From Rehmannia glutinosa (taxonomy: Eukaryota > Streptophyta > Magnoliopsida > Lamiales > Orobanchaceae), in contig CM071936.1 in assembly GCA_016081115.2 (NCBI GenBank), forward strand, positions 92,061,943 through 92,125,942: a stretch of 64,000 bases of DNA, given 5' to 3'. Under the pieces are notes generated by a model that saw only the letters and a program-made list of their open reading frames with translations, was not told the DNA's origin and made no database searches. A program made the position numbers and the translations under genes. Shown here piece after piece: positions 11,692 through 22,845 of the stretch. Every line of letters starts with the position of its first letter. Positions within the stretch are counted from its first letter, which is position 1.

Positions 11692-13111
11692 ATGGGAGTG
11701 TGCCAAATTAAAGACATCGAATCAAATGAAATAGTGTTGCAAGGATCAAGACAGAAGAATATGTATGTGGTGGTAGGTGGTCGTCCGCCACACCAAGCAC
11801 TTGTCGTTAGCAAAGAGTACTTGAATCAAGTTGGTTGTGGCACAAAAAAGTCGAGTCATCTAAATTTCAAAACAATCAACAAGCTTGCAAGAAGTCATCT
11901 TGTAGAAACCTTTGCGATTTCGAAGATACAAGAAGGAAAGTGTTTGTGATGCATGCCAGATGGGAAAGCAGATAAAATCATCATTCAAAGAGAAGTCTAG
12001 TACATCCTCAACAAGGATATTGCATCTGTTGCATATGGATTTATTTGGTCCAGTTGAGCTAGCTAGCATAAGGGGAAAGAAATACACCTTAGTGGTGGTG
12101 GATGATTATTCAAGATATACATGGACAATCTTCATGTGCAAAAAGAAGGAAACATTGCAAATGTTACCTCAGCTAATGAGAAGAGTTCAAAATAAAAAGA
12201 GTCAAACCATTATAAAGATAAGGTCTGATAGAGGAACTAAGTTTGTCAATGGGATAATAACTCAGTATTATGCTGAAAATGGTATCGCTCATGAATTGTC
12301 TGCAGCAAGGACTCCACAGCAAAATGGAGTAGCAGAAAGAAGAGACAGAACTCTCAAGGAAGCTGCAAGGACCTTGTTAGCTGAAGTTGGGCTGCCTAAA
12401 AGATTTTGGGCTGAAGCCATCAATACTTCATGCTATACTCAAAATAGAAGCATGATTAATAGATAGCTGACAAAGACTCTCTATGAAATCTGGAGAGGGA
12501 GAAAGCCAAATGTTGGGTACTTTAAAATATTTGGATGTAAATGCTTTATCCACAACAATGGCAAGGACAATCTAAAGGCTTTTGATGCTAAAGCTGATGA
12601 AGGTATCTTTTTGGGATACTCAGCTGAAAGTAAAGCCTATAGAGTGTTGAACAAGAGGACTATGGTCACAGAAGAATCTATTCATGTAGTTTTTGATGAA
12701 CCTAATGTAAATGGAGAAGATATCGAAGAGTTAGCTGATAAGCTGAATCAGCCAACTATGCAGAAGAGTCCCTATGTTGAAGCTGAAGCTGGAGCAATCA
12801 ATCAAGATGAAGATGAGACAGCTGAGTCTCAAAGACAGCTAGAAAATCTGCAGCTGAATGATAATGAAAGAACTGCACAAGACAACACAGCTGCAAGACG
12901 ACTGAACCCAACTGATTTACTTCAACCTGATGTGAGATGGCTGAGAGACCATCCACCAGAGCTAGTCATTGGAGATGTGAGAGATGGTGTAAGAACCAGA
13001 TCCAGAGCTCAACAAGAATCAATGTTCACTTGTTTTATTTCCCAAATAGAACCAAAAGATGTATCACAAGAATTGGATGACACACATTGGATTCAAGCCA
13101 TGCAGGAATAA
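11692..13111 (+). pseudogene. SIRE integrase (GAG pre-integrase zinc region, DDE core, C-terminal part)
   Basis: The zinc region is recognisable as HLNFKTINKLARSHLV, a shift near 11910, then CDACQMGKQIKSSF; its upstream histidine looks damaged (GCGTKKSSHL where LWH-type text is expected). The DDE core at 11912-12466 keeps all three acidic sites: HMDLFGP, IRSDRGTKF and TPQQNGVAERRDRTL. A TAG at 12464-12466 breaks the frame, which continues with GRKPNVGYFKIFGCKCFIH, FLGYSAESKAYRVLNKRT and an acidic tail to a TAA at 13109. The enzyme inserts the cDNA; order and spacing match SIRE pol. Pseudogene because of the stops and the frameshift. Confidence 0.85.
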
Positions 13112-13943
13112 CTGAATCAATTTGAAAGGAACAAAGTATGGGAATTAGTGCAAAGACCAATCCTTCAAAATGTTATTGGCACAAAATGGGTTTTCAGAAA
13201 TAAGATGAATGAGGAAGGTTTTGTGGTAAGAAACAAAGCAAGATTGGTAGCCAAAGGGTATTGCCAAGAAGATGGAATAGATTTTGATGAAACATTTGCT
13301 CCTGTTGCAATTTTAGAAGCAATAAGGATGTTTCTTGCCTATGTTGCACACAAAAAATTCATTGTATATCAAATAGATGTGAAACAGTGCATTTTTAAAT
13401 GGATTGTTGGAAGAAGAAGTCTATGTTGAGCAACCTCCAGGCTTTGAGCAGAAGACCATTGGAGATAAAGTGTACAAGCTCAAGAAAGCTCTATATGGAT
13501 TGAAACAAGCACCTAGAGCATGGTATGATTCATTATCTCAATTTCTGACAGATAATTGATTCACCAAAGGCAAAGTGGACAGAACACTCTTCAGAATTCA
13601 AGATGGGGAGAGTATACTGCTTGTTCAAATGGATGATATCATTTTTGGATCCACAAACAAAGAGCTTTGTGATAAGTTCTCAAATCGCATGCAAGGCAAA
13701 TTTGAAATGAGCATGATGGGAGAGCTGACATTCTTCTTAAGACTCCAAGTTAAACAGCTGAAGGATGGAACCTTCATAAGTCAAACAAAGTACACCAGAG
13801 ATTTAATGAAGAAATTTAGTATGGAAGAGAAATCTTCTGTGAATATACCAATGAACACATCAGTCAAGATGGACATGGATACAGATGGCAAGCCTGTGGA
13901 TCAAACAAGATACATAGCATTTATTGGATCATTGCTCTATTAA
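13112..13943 (+). pseudogene. SIRE reverse transcriptase
   Basis: The RVT_2 (copia) reverse transcriptase is clear from GTKWVFRNKMNEEGFVVRNK, ARLVAKGYCQEDGIDFDETF, APVA, ALYGLKQAPRAWYDSL and the VDRTLF-FGSTNKEL region. An apparent one-base insertion near 13387 shifts the frame (the DVK block is followed by scrambled text). A TGA at 13558 and a TAA at 13941 are further breaks. The catalytic block reads LLVQMDDIIFGS: the Tyr and Val of the usual Y-V-D-D are missing, consistent with a 6-base in-frame deletion at about 13631. The polymerase would be inactive even without the stops. Confidence 0.87.
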
Positions 13944-14383
13944 ACAACAAGCAGGCCAGATATCACCTTTGCAGTAGGTGTATGTGCAAGATTCCAATCT
14001 GCTCCAAAAGAAAGCCATATGACTGCAGCTAAAAGAATCCTAAGATATTTGAAGGGATGCCAAGAAGTTGGCTTATGGTATTCAAGGGAAGGTGGATTCA
14101 AGCTTATTGGTTACTCAGACTCTGACTATGCTGGATGTAGAGTTGACAGGAAGAGTACCTCAGGAACTTGTCAAATGCTTGGAAACAGATTGGTTTCCTG
14201 GTTTAGCAAGAAGCAAAACTCAATAGCCATATCCATAGCTGAAGCAGAGTACAAAGCTGCGGGCAGTTGTTGTGCCCAAGTCTTATGGATGAGACAAAAG
14301 ATGAGAGATTATGAAATTGAAGAAAAAGAGATTCCAATTATATGTGATAACACAAGTGCTATTGCAATCACTCAGAATCCTAT

Positions 14384-15682
14384 CACTACAACATAAATGA
14401 CTTTAGGTAACACAAAAGTTGTAGCACTTTTACATAAGACACATTATGTAACACTTGTTTATAACACTTTTGACATTACAATATTTATGTAACACATTTG
14501 CAACACTTTATCAATATGTAACGCTTATATGTAACAGTTTTAAATAAGTAACACTTTTTAAGTATTAGTTTTTTTGTTATTTCATTTTGTAACACAAATA
14601 GATATCACTTTAATTAAAAAAAACACTCTAGGTAAACTATATTTTATTAATTGTAACACTCTTTGGGGTATATTTTATTAATAAAAAATATATCGCTTTC
14701 ATTAAATAACGCCAATGATTTATTTAATCAATTAATATCACAGGTGAAAACAAATGTGCGTTGTCATTTTATAGAATTTTTTGTTTTCTTTTTATAAAGT
14801 CTTTCTATTTTATTTTTCTAAATTTTTGAGAGGTAATTAATTTCATCGTATCTGACGAAAAATCCCTATAAATATTTTATTATAATTTTTAAACTTTTAA
14901 GCATTCCAATTTCTTCGGTAACTTTTTTTTTATTTCTTTTTTACTTTTTAGAAAATATTTACCAATGAAAAATTGATGTTCTTGGTAGTTATTTACGATT
15001 TTTTATGTCGATAAATTACTTTTTAATTATTTATTTATTATTTTTTTCTGTTAGAATTTTTGGATTCGTTGGTAACTTAATTTCATATTTTTATATGTTT
15101 TATTTTTATCAATGAAAAATTAATAAGTCAATAATTTTATTTTATATATTTTTATATATTTATTTTTATTACGTCCTTTAAAATTTACTGTAATATAAAT
15201 TTTAATATATATTATACATCACAATCTTTAATATATATAGTATATATATATAACAATGCAAAAGTTGTAACGAGAATCAACTTAGCTTAGTGGCAAATTG
15301 CCGCTCACAAATATAATAGGTCTCAGGTTCGAAGCCCTTTGGGAGCAAAAAATGATAAAGTGCTACATAATTCCCTTACGTAACACTCCATAAGTATTTT
15401 TTTTTCAATGTGTTACATATAGAAAAAGTGCTACTAAAAAGTGTTACATACGATTCATGTGTAACACTTTTGAAGTGTTACTTCAAAGTGATACAAATAG
15501 TGAACTTAATGTAACACTTATACAAAGTGTCACTAAAAGCTATTAAAAGTGATACATTAGACTATAGGTAGCACGGGCAAGTGCATCACCATAAAAAGTG
15601 CTACCTATTGTCTATAGTAACATTTAATGGATATTAGGTAACATTTTTTGGGTGCTACCTTATGTCACTTATGTTGTAGGGA
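14384..15682. mobile_element. Non-autonomous CACTA-like DNA transposon (1.3 kb)
   Basis: The left end reads CACTACAACATAAATGAC and the reverse complement of the right end reads CCCTACAACATAAGTGAC; the terminal inverted repeat extends to about 30 bp with 25 matches. TAT flanks both sides (14381-14383 and 15683-15685), the 3-bp duplication expected of CACTA elements. The inner ends carry many short repeats of GTAACACTT and its variants in both orientations, the subterminal pattern to which CACTA transposases bind. There is no transposase frame. Because of shared bases, a 2-bp TA duplication with T-extended ends would fit equally well, so a Tc1/mariner-type origin cannot be excluded, though the CACTA end and subterminal repeats argue against it. 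Confidence 0.8.
15271..15352 (+). ncRNA. tRNA-derived SINE-like head inside the CACTA-like element
   Basis: An A-box-like TAGCTTAGTGGC at 15283-15294 is followed 31 bases later by a B box GGTTCGAAGCC at 15326-15336, which matches the Pol III consensus GGTTCGANNCC. Spacing and order suit a tRNA-related internal promoter as in plant SINEs. A full tRNA cloverleaf and an A-rich tail are not evident, so this is a SINE remnant or a captured tRNA fragment. Confidence 0.5.
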
Positions 15683-15872
15683 TATGTTGCATTCGAGAAC
15701 AAAGCATGATGATGTCGATATCATTTTATAAGAGATCATGTTGAAAAGAAAGACATCACCTTGGAATACATCTCAAGCGATAAACAGGTTAGGCGACATA
15801 TTCACCAAACCTTTATGTGAATCAAGATTTGAAGAGCTTAAGCATGAGCTAGGGTTAATTGAGCTGAGTTGA

Positions 15873-16429
15873 CACTCAGAAGACTCAATGAGAAAAGATG
15901 GAACATGAAAAGATGAAAAAGAACAAACTTCATGAATCAGCCAAGTGAATCAGTCGTATCGGGAAGTCAGCTGTATCGAGTTAACTGACAGCTAAGTCAT
16001 TATACGAAAGGAGAGAAGAAGAGTTGAGTCACTTGTGGAATAAGATGAATCATTTATGAGCTAAGTGACAAAAATGCAGTTGTTTTTAATGAGTGGGAAT
16101 GTTTTTAAGGATGACATCAGTGTAATAATGACGGGTACAGTCAAAAGCTGCACAGTAAGCATATGATTGGATATAAATGCTGCCGCATTAAATGCGAGCA
16201 ATTAAATGCAATGTGGCGTGCTAAATCTGAGCCGTTGATTTCGATCAAAATTCAAAAACCAAAAACATGTCCTTTCATAACCCTTATATATCCATTTTCT
16301 CCAGTCTTTCTCTCTCACACTGAAAAACTGTTCATCTTCAAGCATACGAAAGACAGTTTTTCTCTCTCGAAAACCCTACCTGTTCTCAAAGCAAGTTTAT
16401 CAAGATGTAATCGATAGAATCTTCTAGAA
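15873..16429 (+). other. Spacer between pol and the third ORF of the SIRE element
   Basis: No long frame in phase with either neighbour. The text is rich in GAGTCA/AGCTGA words like the LTR. The upstream part may hold a splice acceptor for a subgenomic third-ORF RNA, but no site can be assigned by eye. Confidence 0.4.
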
Positions 16430-19400
16430 ATGGCACCAAAGACTAATTTCATCAAGTTATGAAAGCAAATCCACTCAGGTTCCTCAGTGGATTTCGAAGG
16501 CATGATTAAGCAGGGTTCGGATGCAACCCTTGTGAAGAAAATAGCGGATATGTTGGAAAAATCTGGGCTTAAAACCTTTTTGACGATAGAATACTCGCAC
16601 ACCTACCTGGAACAAGTGGCGCAGTTCTACGTGAACGCCGAGTTGCAGGACAAAGGGATTAAGTCCTCCGTCCACCGCAAGGACATGATGATAACTGCTA
16701 AAGACCTTGCGGAGCACTGCTTATTACCGTCCGAGGGTATGCCGGAAATATATGAAGCTGATGTGGCCTTGGCTGCTGCATGGAAAGAAGTAACCAAACC
16801 CGAGTGTGTTGCGAAAGTAGTCTACACAGCTGACAAGAAATTGCTGAAGGATGACTATCACAAGCTGATGGATGTCGTCTCAAAATACGTGGATATGAAG
16901 TTTGGCAGTTTCAATCAATTGTCAAAGACTAAGCTGATCGTCATGGCTGCGATCATGCAAGGGAAGAAAGTTAACTGGGTTGAGTTCGTATACAGCAGAC
17001 TCTGCCAGAATTTTGCGAACAAGTATTTCAAGGAAGATGGATCCTTTGGAGGATCACTCGGCTATGGCCTAGTTATCGGCCACTTGATGGAAGTGAAGGG
17101 CATTCCCCTTCAGCATGGGAAGCCCTTCCATGTAAACAAAAAGATGTTTAGGGCTAACCTTTCAGGAGCCCAGAAGAGAGCCCATGTGAAGAGGGCGGAC
17201 ACCAGTGAGGGGGAATCAGCTGACCCCAAGAAAATAGTTGTTGCCTCCCCTCCGAAGAAGAAAGCTGCCCCTGCAGCTGCAGAGAAGAAAGTTGCCCCTG
17301 CAGCAAAGACAAAAGATGCACCTATCCCTGCAGCCGAGTCATCTGCCTAAGCAGTCGTGTCTCCTGCCCACGCAGCCGAGGCGGAGAAGGAAGCCCAAAT
17401 ACCTTCTCCGACCATCAAAAAGAAGAGAACTGCCAAGCCAAGAAAGGCAGCTCCTCAGTCAAAGAAAGATGCTCTGGCCCCCGTCGCCAAGGAATCTGAG
17501 GAAGAAGTATTCAAACCAGAACTTCCTCTGGTAAGGACAAAAAGAAGAAGAAGACTCACCAAGCTCTCGGAGCTTGAGAAGACAGCTGAGTCTGCCACTC
17601 AGCTGGAGAAAATCTCTGAGACTGTTGAAGAAGTGCAGTCTCCAGAAGTTGTTGATGAAACATCCAAGTCTGCTAAGGACGATCAGTAGAGGCAAATAGA
17701 AGACCCAGCTGTGGATAGAACAGCTGAGGAAGAAGAGGCAATAGAGACAACAGAATCTCCTGATGAAAGGGTTGTGTCTCCATCTGTCCCCGATGATGTG
17801 AAGAACAGCAGAGTTTGCTACCATCCATTCCTAAAACAGAAAGACAAGAAGAGGATGAAGATGATGATGTGATTGTTGTTTCTCCTGTGTACCCAGACAT
17901 TCAGCGTCGTCTGCGTGAATGGCGAGCATGGAAGCTGAGTCGCTCGAGGGTACAGTTTGAACGCCCTGAATTCATTGAGGAAGAGGAAGAATTGCTTAAA
18001 TTCCTAGGATTGACCACCGTGCTTCAGGCACTTGATGAAGATAACTGCCTGGATATCTTGCATATCTTCAAGGAAAAAGAAAAGGAGAGATTAGCAGAGG
18101 AAGCTGAAGTTCATGAGAAAGCCAGCAGTTGTCCTCTCACTGGAACCAGTGACCACACTCATCCTCACATTGATATGCTCTAGGGAAGTGATGACGACAT
18201 GGATCCGGTTGCTGCAAAGGAGAAGTTGGACATGCAGCATGTTATGCTGGAATCCAAATTGATGCATGAGCAGCAGCTGAGGGAAGGACCAGGAGAGTCT
18301 TCTAAATCTCAGCTGGAGATTGATCCGTTGGGAGTGGTACAGCAGATTGCAACAGTTATTGTTGCAACCACTTCCCCAGTTCACTCAGAGAATAGATCCA
18401 AGGGACTTGGCGATGACACTGGGAACTTAGGGACCCAAGTTGAGCCAACCCCTGTTGAAGGTGTCTTACCACCTGCCCCGACGGCTGAACACTCAATGGA
18501 AACAGCCAGGAGTCTTGAGCAGAGTGACCCCACCATCAGCGACTTAGCTGGTGTGCCAGCTGAGGGGGAAACAGAAAAAGAACAACATTAAATTGACACT
18601 AACGAAGCTCGGACAGTTGAGTCTGTCCCAGCTGAAGTGCCAACAGCTTTCTAGGCTGAGGACACTGCTGATGCAGTCGAGGCACAGGATGGAAATGCCC
18701 CGGGAGATAACACTTTGGGCACTGAAAGTGCAATCCAAGGGGTTGAGACTCCTTCGGATGCCATGGTCCAAGACCCTAAGACAGCTGTGTCTGTCGAAGG
18801 GAACGAAGAAGGCCTTTCCGCTGTTGCGACTACCAAAGGTATTTAAGGCCCGAGGGAGGTTGAGACTTCCCTGGGTAAAGAGAAAGAAATGCAGAACATT
18901 CCTCCTGTTCACATTGAAGAATCTGAGAAGGAGATTAGTACAATTCATGATTCCCAAGACAACCCTGATATATCATTTATGGGATCTGAAGATGAAGCTG
19001 AGTCCACCCATGTTGCACATCACAAGGACCCAGCTGAGGATGTTCTTCCGCAGACGAGTCAGTCAAGTTTCAAAGCTGTTCGTCAAACATTCAACTTGGA
19101 TGATGAACCAAGCCCCCAGGTTCCATCATCATCCGATGACGCTGTTGATACAGCCGAGGACAAGTCTACTCAAATGGAAAAACCTACTGAGACCGAAGAA
19201 GCTGTTAAGACAGCTGAGGCTCAGTCAGCTGGACAAAAACATTCAACTGCCCCAGCTGCCACAACTTCAAATGCGCGGGCTACCAGAGCTGCAGCAGTAA
19301 CCACCTCGCGCACAATATCTCAAGTGCGAGACGATGCATATGAAGATGTATTTCTTTTTTCTCGTGAACTACCCGTACTAGAAGAAGAGACTGCAAGAGA

Positions 19401-20970
19401 ACAGAAGCTCTACACCGTCCAAGAAGACCTCATAATTCTTAATGATTCGATTGTGCCAGCTAATTTCAACTTCGATGCAGAGTGGCCTGCAGCTGACTCA
19501 AGTCAGACAGCTGAGATGCGTGAAATCTTCAAGAAGATCTATAAAGAGATTGAGAAGATTGAATGGCACCAAGCCTCTCACGATATGCGCCTGGACAACA
19601 GAGATGCCACTCTCACAACAGACTTGAGAGGAGTGGTGGTCAGGATAAGGGTATGGTCTCAACAGCAGAGTGCCATGCGTCTTGAGCAAGTTCGCTACTT
19701 TAAGGCTCTATACAAATGAATGCCGATCCGGAGTCGACATGAAGCGAGGATGCGGAGACTATATGGAGAGAGCGCATGCCTCCTATACAAAGCGAGATGG
19801 AGTTGCTGCGTGAATTTCATCGAAAAGAACTTCTGCGCATTGAGGAGAATATGAATGCCAAATTCAGCCTTCTTATGGCTGAAATGAAACTGGTGGCAGC
19901 CGAGTCCAAAGCCACCCGCTCAAAATTTTGAAAAAGATACTCCGGCGAGACTCAGCGAGAATTGACTATTAGCCGACTGGACTTCATGCTTGCTGGGTTG
20001 TTTCCAAGGGTTCCTCTCTCCTTTGTTGATGCCAAAAAGGGGGAAGAGGAATACCTGAAGATGTTGAAGGACACGGTTGTCGAGAAGGAAAAGGAGACAG
20101 CTGTTGCAGAGAAGAAAGAGACAACTATTGAGAAGAGGAAGGAAAAGGGAAAAGCTGTTGAGGGGGAAAGGTCAAAAGATGTGACCTTAATGCTTGCTGA
20201 AACCCCTCAGCAAGGTCATGTCACAACATCGATAATCAGCAAACTTGCTGTAACTCTGCCGCTCCATCACTCGGTTGTGCCCATGTCAGAAAAGAGAAAA
20301 ATTGTAGAAGCAGAGATGGAGGGTTTCGACAAGAGAATGGATGTCCGTGTTGAAGAAATGTTGAAACAATTCGGAGGCATTCCGGCAGGTAAAGATACAG
20401 ATGCCATTCCATATGACGGACAAGAGCCAAGATCTGTTGAAGAATTCAAAACGCTCGAGTTCGAAGGATATTTCAAAAACATGTCCATAGCCCAAGCCGG
20501 GACTTATCTTGGGAGAAAGGTTTGAAGTTTGTGCGAAGAAGGCGATAGGCAGCATACTACTAGCAGTCACTCAGCTGGTAAGAAGAAGACTCCGGTACAA
20601 TATATGCCCAGAAGAGAAGGAAGAAGTGATGGAGGTGGAGGTTTTAAACCTAGACCTCTACCCAAAAATATTGAATATGTAGATCCGAGGCAAGAAAGAA
20701 AGGATCTCTTGAAATTTGGATATGATCTATAGCCAATCTGTAAGTGGAGAGGAAAAATTTGAATATGTCAAAAGAATCGAAGAAGAAAATAAGAGGCAAA
20801 CTCAGTTGTGGCAAGAAAGATAGGAAAGAAAAAGAAAAGATGAAGCTGCGAAGAGAGCTTACGAAAAGAAAAAATCAGCTGAAGATGAAAAGAAAAGAAA
20901 GAGAGCTGACGAAAACAGAGCTGACGAAGACAGAGCTGAAGAAGAAAGAAGGAGGCAGCGAAGGCGATGA
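16430..20970 (+). pseudogene. Long third ORF of SIRE element (env-position ORF, function unknown)
   Basis: It starts at ATG 16430 (MAPKTNFIKL, then TGA) and continues in frame 2 to about 17800, frame 1 to about 19715, frame 3 to 20732 and a last shifted segment to TGA 20968: about 1,510 codons with at least eight in-frame stops and three frameshifts. The first 230 residues form a folded-looking domain (MIKQGSDATLVKKIADMLEK, YVNAELQDKGIKSSVH, KTKLIVMAAIMQGKKVNW, GYGLVIGHLMEVKGIPL) resembling the plant 'putative transposon protein' family. Next come Lys/Ala/Pro repeats, long acidic Thr/Glu/Ala tracts, a helical block (LREWRAWKLSRSRVQFERP), coiled coils, a Gly/Arg patch (RREGRSDGGGGFKPRP) and a highly charged C-terminus. 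I see no convincing signal peptide or membrane segment, so an envelope role is not supported. Confidence 0.7.
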
Positions 20971-21236
20971 AGTGTTGCTACTAACCCCTTCATGTATTTT
21001 ACTTTTGTAAATACATATGTATGTAAGTCTTCGGTACATTTAATGAAAAATATGTAATTTGCGTAGATATAAGTATGCTCGATTGCTCACGATACACATT
21101 GTTGGTTGTGTAAAGAACAAGAATGATATGATCAATAAAACGATCTATTCAACACATACATTCTTTGTTTCTGCATTGTCTGTATGTATCTGTGCTGTTT
21201 ACATCTTACTTAATCTTGTTAAGTTTTGGCATCAAC
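20971..21236 (+). other. 3' untranslated region of SIRE element
   Basis: AT-rich, with no credible frame (a 100-codon frame runs from here into the LTR and is not gene-like). It leads into the polypurine tract. Confidence 0.5.
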
Positions 21237-21250
21237 AAAAAGGGGGAAAT
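21237..21250 (+). other. Polypurine tract of SIRE element
   Basis: AAAAAGGGGGAAAT lies directly before the TG of the 3' LTR, the plus-strand primer of reverse transcription. Confidence 0.85.
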
Positions 21251-22840
21251 TGTTGGGAAATTTATTGTTTAGATTTTGATGAATGCCATGTAAAACTTAG
21301 ACTAGAAAGTTGGCACCCCATTTTTCTTGTAACTCTTATTATAATAGATAGGGTTGAATAAGCTGAGTCAAGTCAGTTATGCCTGGAAATACAAGAAGTC
21401 AACTGAAGATGTGAAGAGAAGACACCGCTGAGGAACAGCTGAGTATGACCAAGAAAGAAGACCAAGGACTCGAGTGAAGGAGTATCGGCTATGAGACAGT
21501 TGTGAGAAGAGTCAGTTAAGTCAACCGAAGAAGCCAAGTCAAGTTGAATTGACAGAAGAGACTTTCAATCATTGGAGCAGACTCAAGTCACCTGGGGAAA
21601 AGGCAGCTGCAAAGAGGAGTTAACTGAAAAGAATCCGTTGCACAAAAGTCAAGAACATTACTTAAATAAGTAATACTTCCATGTTGCCATGTCTTAAAGT
21701 GCTCAGTCCCAGAAGCATGCAAAAGGAATAAACCAATGGGAAGCACTGCACCTCGTGTCAGAACCTGAAAAGCTGGACATTCATTTAATACGAGGAAAGG
21801 TCTACATCTCAAGATTGAAGACCAAGAAAAGACAAGCCAACGAACACAAGTGACTTTTGAAAATCAGCTTATCTCTTCAACGGGTAGATTTTTGAAAAGT
21901 TCACTATAAAAGGCTGAGGAATCACTTTGAGAAGAGGTTACCTTGCACACCTGAGATAACAAGCATTATTCATACTGTAACCTGAAAAACATTCTCAAGT
22001 TATTCAAGCAAAATCCTCAAGCCTAAATCTCAAAGGAAATCGATCCAACACTAAGCTGTGAAGGAAAGACAACTTCAAACTGTTGAAGAGGAAACTTTTG
22101 AAGAAGCAAAAGGGGCCTACTTTCCAAGAAGAATTGTAGGAAGGTTCAAGGTCGAACCAATCTCAAGTTATTGAGGGCTTCGTGATCAAATTCAAGAAGC
22201 TTTAGAAAGTAAGCTGAAGTAGCAAGGCAGTCGCCCTATGAAGAAGCTGAGTCGGACGAGAAGCCAGCTATGTGATCAAGGCATCTCCAGACTGAGTCCC
22301 AAAGGAGCAAGTTAGCTGTGTGACCAAGACTTGTATCTGGACTGATAACCACTTTGTAAATTGATCATAACTTAGTGGATTCCTCCAGGAGTTGGAGAAG
22401 AGAGGAGTAGAAGAATTACCCCATCTTCGAACCTCTATAAAAATTATTGTGTCATTTACATTTCAAAGCATTATATTTCGCATATCACTTTATATCTCAG
22501 AGATAATTTGCTATCCAAGCGATAATTAACAAAGTGTTAAAACCAAGTGTTAAAACAAACTTAAATCAAATTCAAGGGTGATAAGTCTTCCGTTGAAAAT
22601 CTCATCACGACCAAGTTAAGGTTTAGTCTAAACAACTGAGTTATTCTGTCAACAGCTCTTTCGAGTCTGTTAAGTGGCTAACTCTGCTGATTAACTAACT
22701 TTGTTGTCCATCAAGGACTTAGCTGTGGAATTAACTCTGTATTATTTTAAAAGGACTAAAATCGGAAAGTTGGTAAGGTTTATTCAACTCTCCACCCCCC
22801 CCCCCCTTCTAAACCTTACTCACACCCCTTGGGGCCTACA
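21251..22840 (+). repeat. 3' LTR of SIRE element (1,590 bp)
   Basis: Begins TGTTGGGAAATTTATTG and ends GGGGCCTACA; partner of 7385-8961. TATA CTATAAAAGG at 21904. A run of about 12 C at 22795-22806 is longer than in the 5' LTR and accounts for part of the length difference. Confidence 0.93.
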
Positions 22841-22845
22841 CAAAA
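22841..22845 (+). repeat. Target site duplication CAAAA (right)
   Basis: Matches 7380-7384. Confidence 0.9.

Larger units (their letters stand above)
13944..15872 (+). pseudogene. SIRE RNase H, split by a CACTA-like insertion
   Basis: The 5' part (to 14383) contains TSRPDITFAVGVCARFQS, YSDSDYAGCRVDRKSTSG, AISIAEAEYKAAGSC and ICDNTSAIAITQNP, the conserved copia RNase H blocks with the D-E-D residues. The coding sequence is then cut by the element at 14384-15682 and resumes with an HSRTKH block and ADIFTKPL-like text in broken frames, ending at the TGA at 15870-15872 after GLIELS. Removing the insert plus one copy of the short duplication rejoins the codons in phase across the site, so the domain was intact in frame when the insertion arrived. 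Confidence 0.87.
7385..22840 (+). mobile_element. Complete SIRE/Maximus-type Ty1-copia retrotransposon (15.5 kb)
   Basis: TG...CA LTRs at both ends, a matching 5-bp target duplication, an initiator-Met primer site after the 5' LTR, a polypurine tract before the 3' LTR, and the copia gene order gag, protease, integrase, RT, RNase H. A third very long ORF after pol is typical of the SIRE/Maximus lineage, whose members are 9-15 kb with LTRs over 1 kb. All coding regions carry stops and frameshifts, and a CACTA-like element interrupts RNase H. Without that 1.3-kb insertion the element would be about 14.2 kb. It is a dead but structurally whole copy. Confidence 0.93.

Noticed and set aside
18400..18960. 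Minus-strand 137-codon frame opposite the SIRE third ORF.
   Set aside because: The plus strand reads as continuous acidic repeat protein with matching bias; the opposite frame is its mirror.
16430..20970. All stops in the SIRE third ORF could come from C-to-T changes (CAA, CAG, CGA), suggesting methylation-driven decay.
   Set aside because: Every stop codon is one C-to-T step from a Gln or Arg codon, so the fit is automatic. Only alignment to relatives could show it, and at least two pol stops (13558, 13941) appear to be other changes.
20744..21010. 88-codon Lys/Glu-rich frame after the SIRE third ORF as a separate gene.
   Set aside because: It is an out-of-phase shadow of the true C-terminal segment, which reads in frame 1 as a charged coiled coil to TGA 20968.
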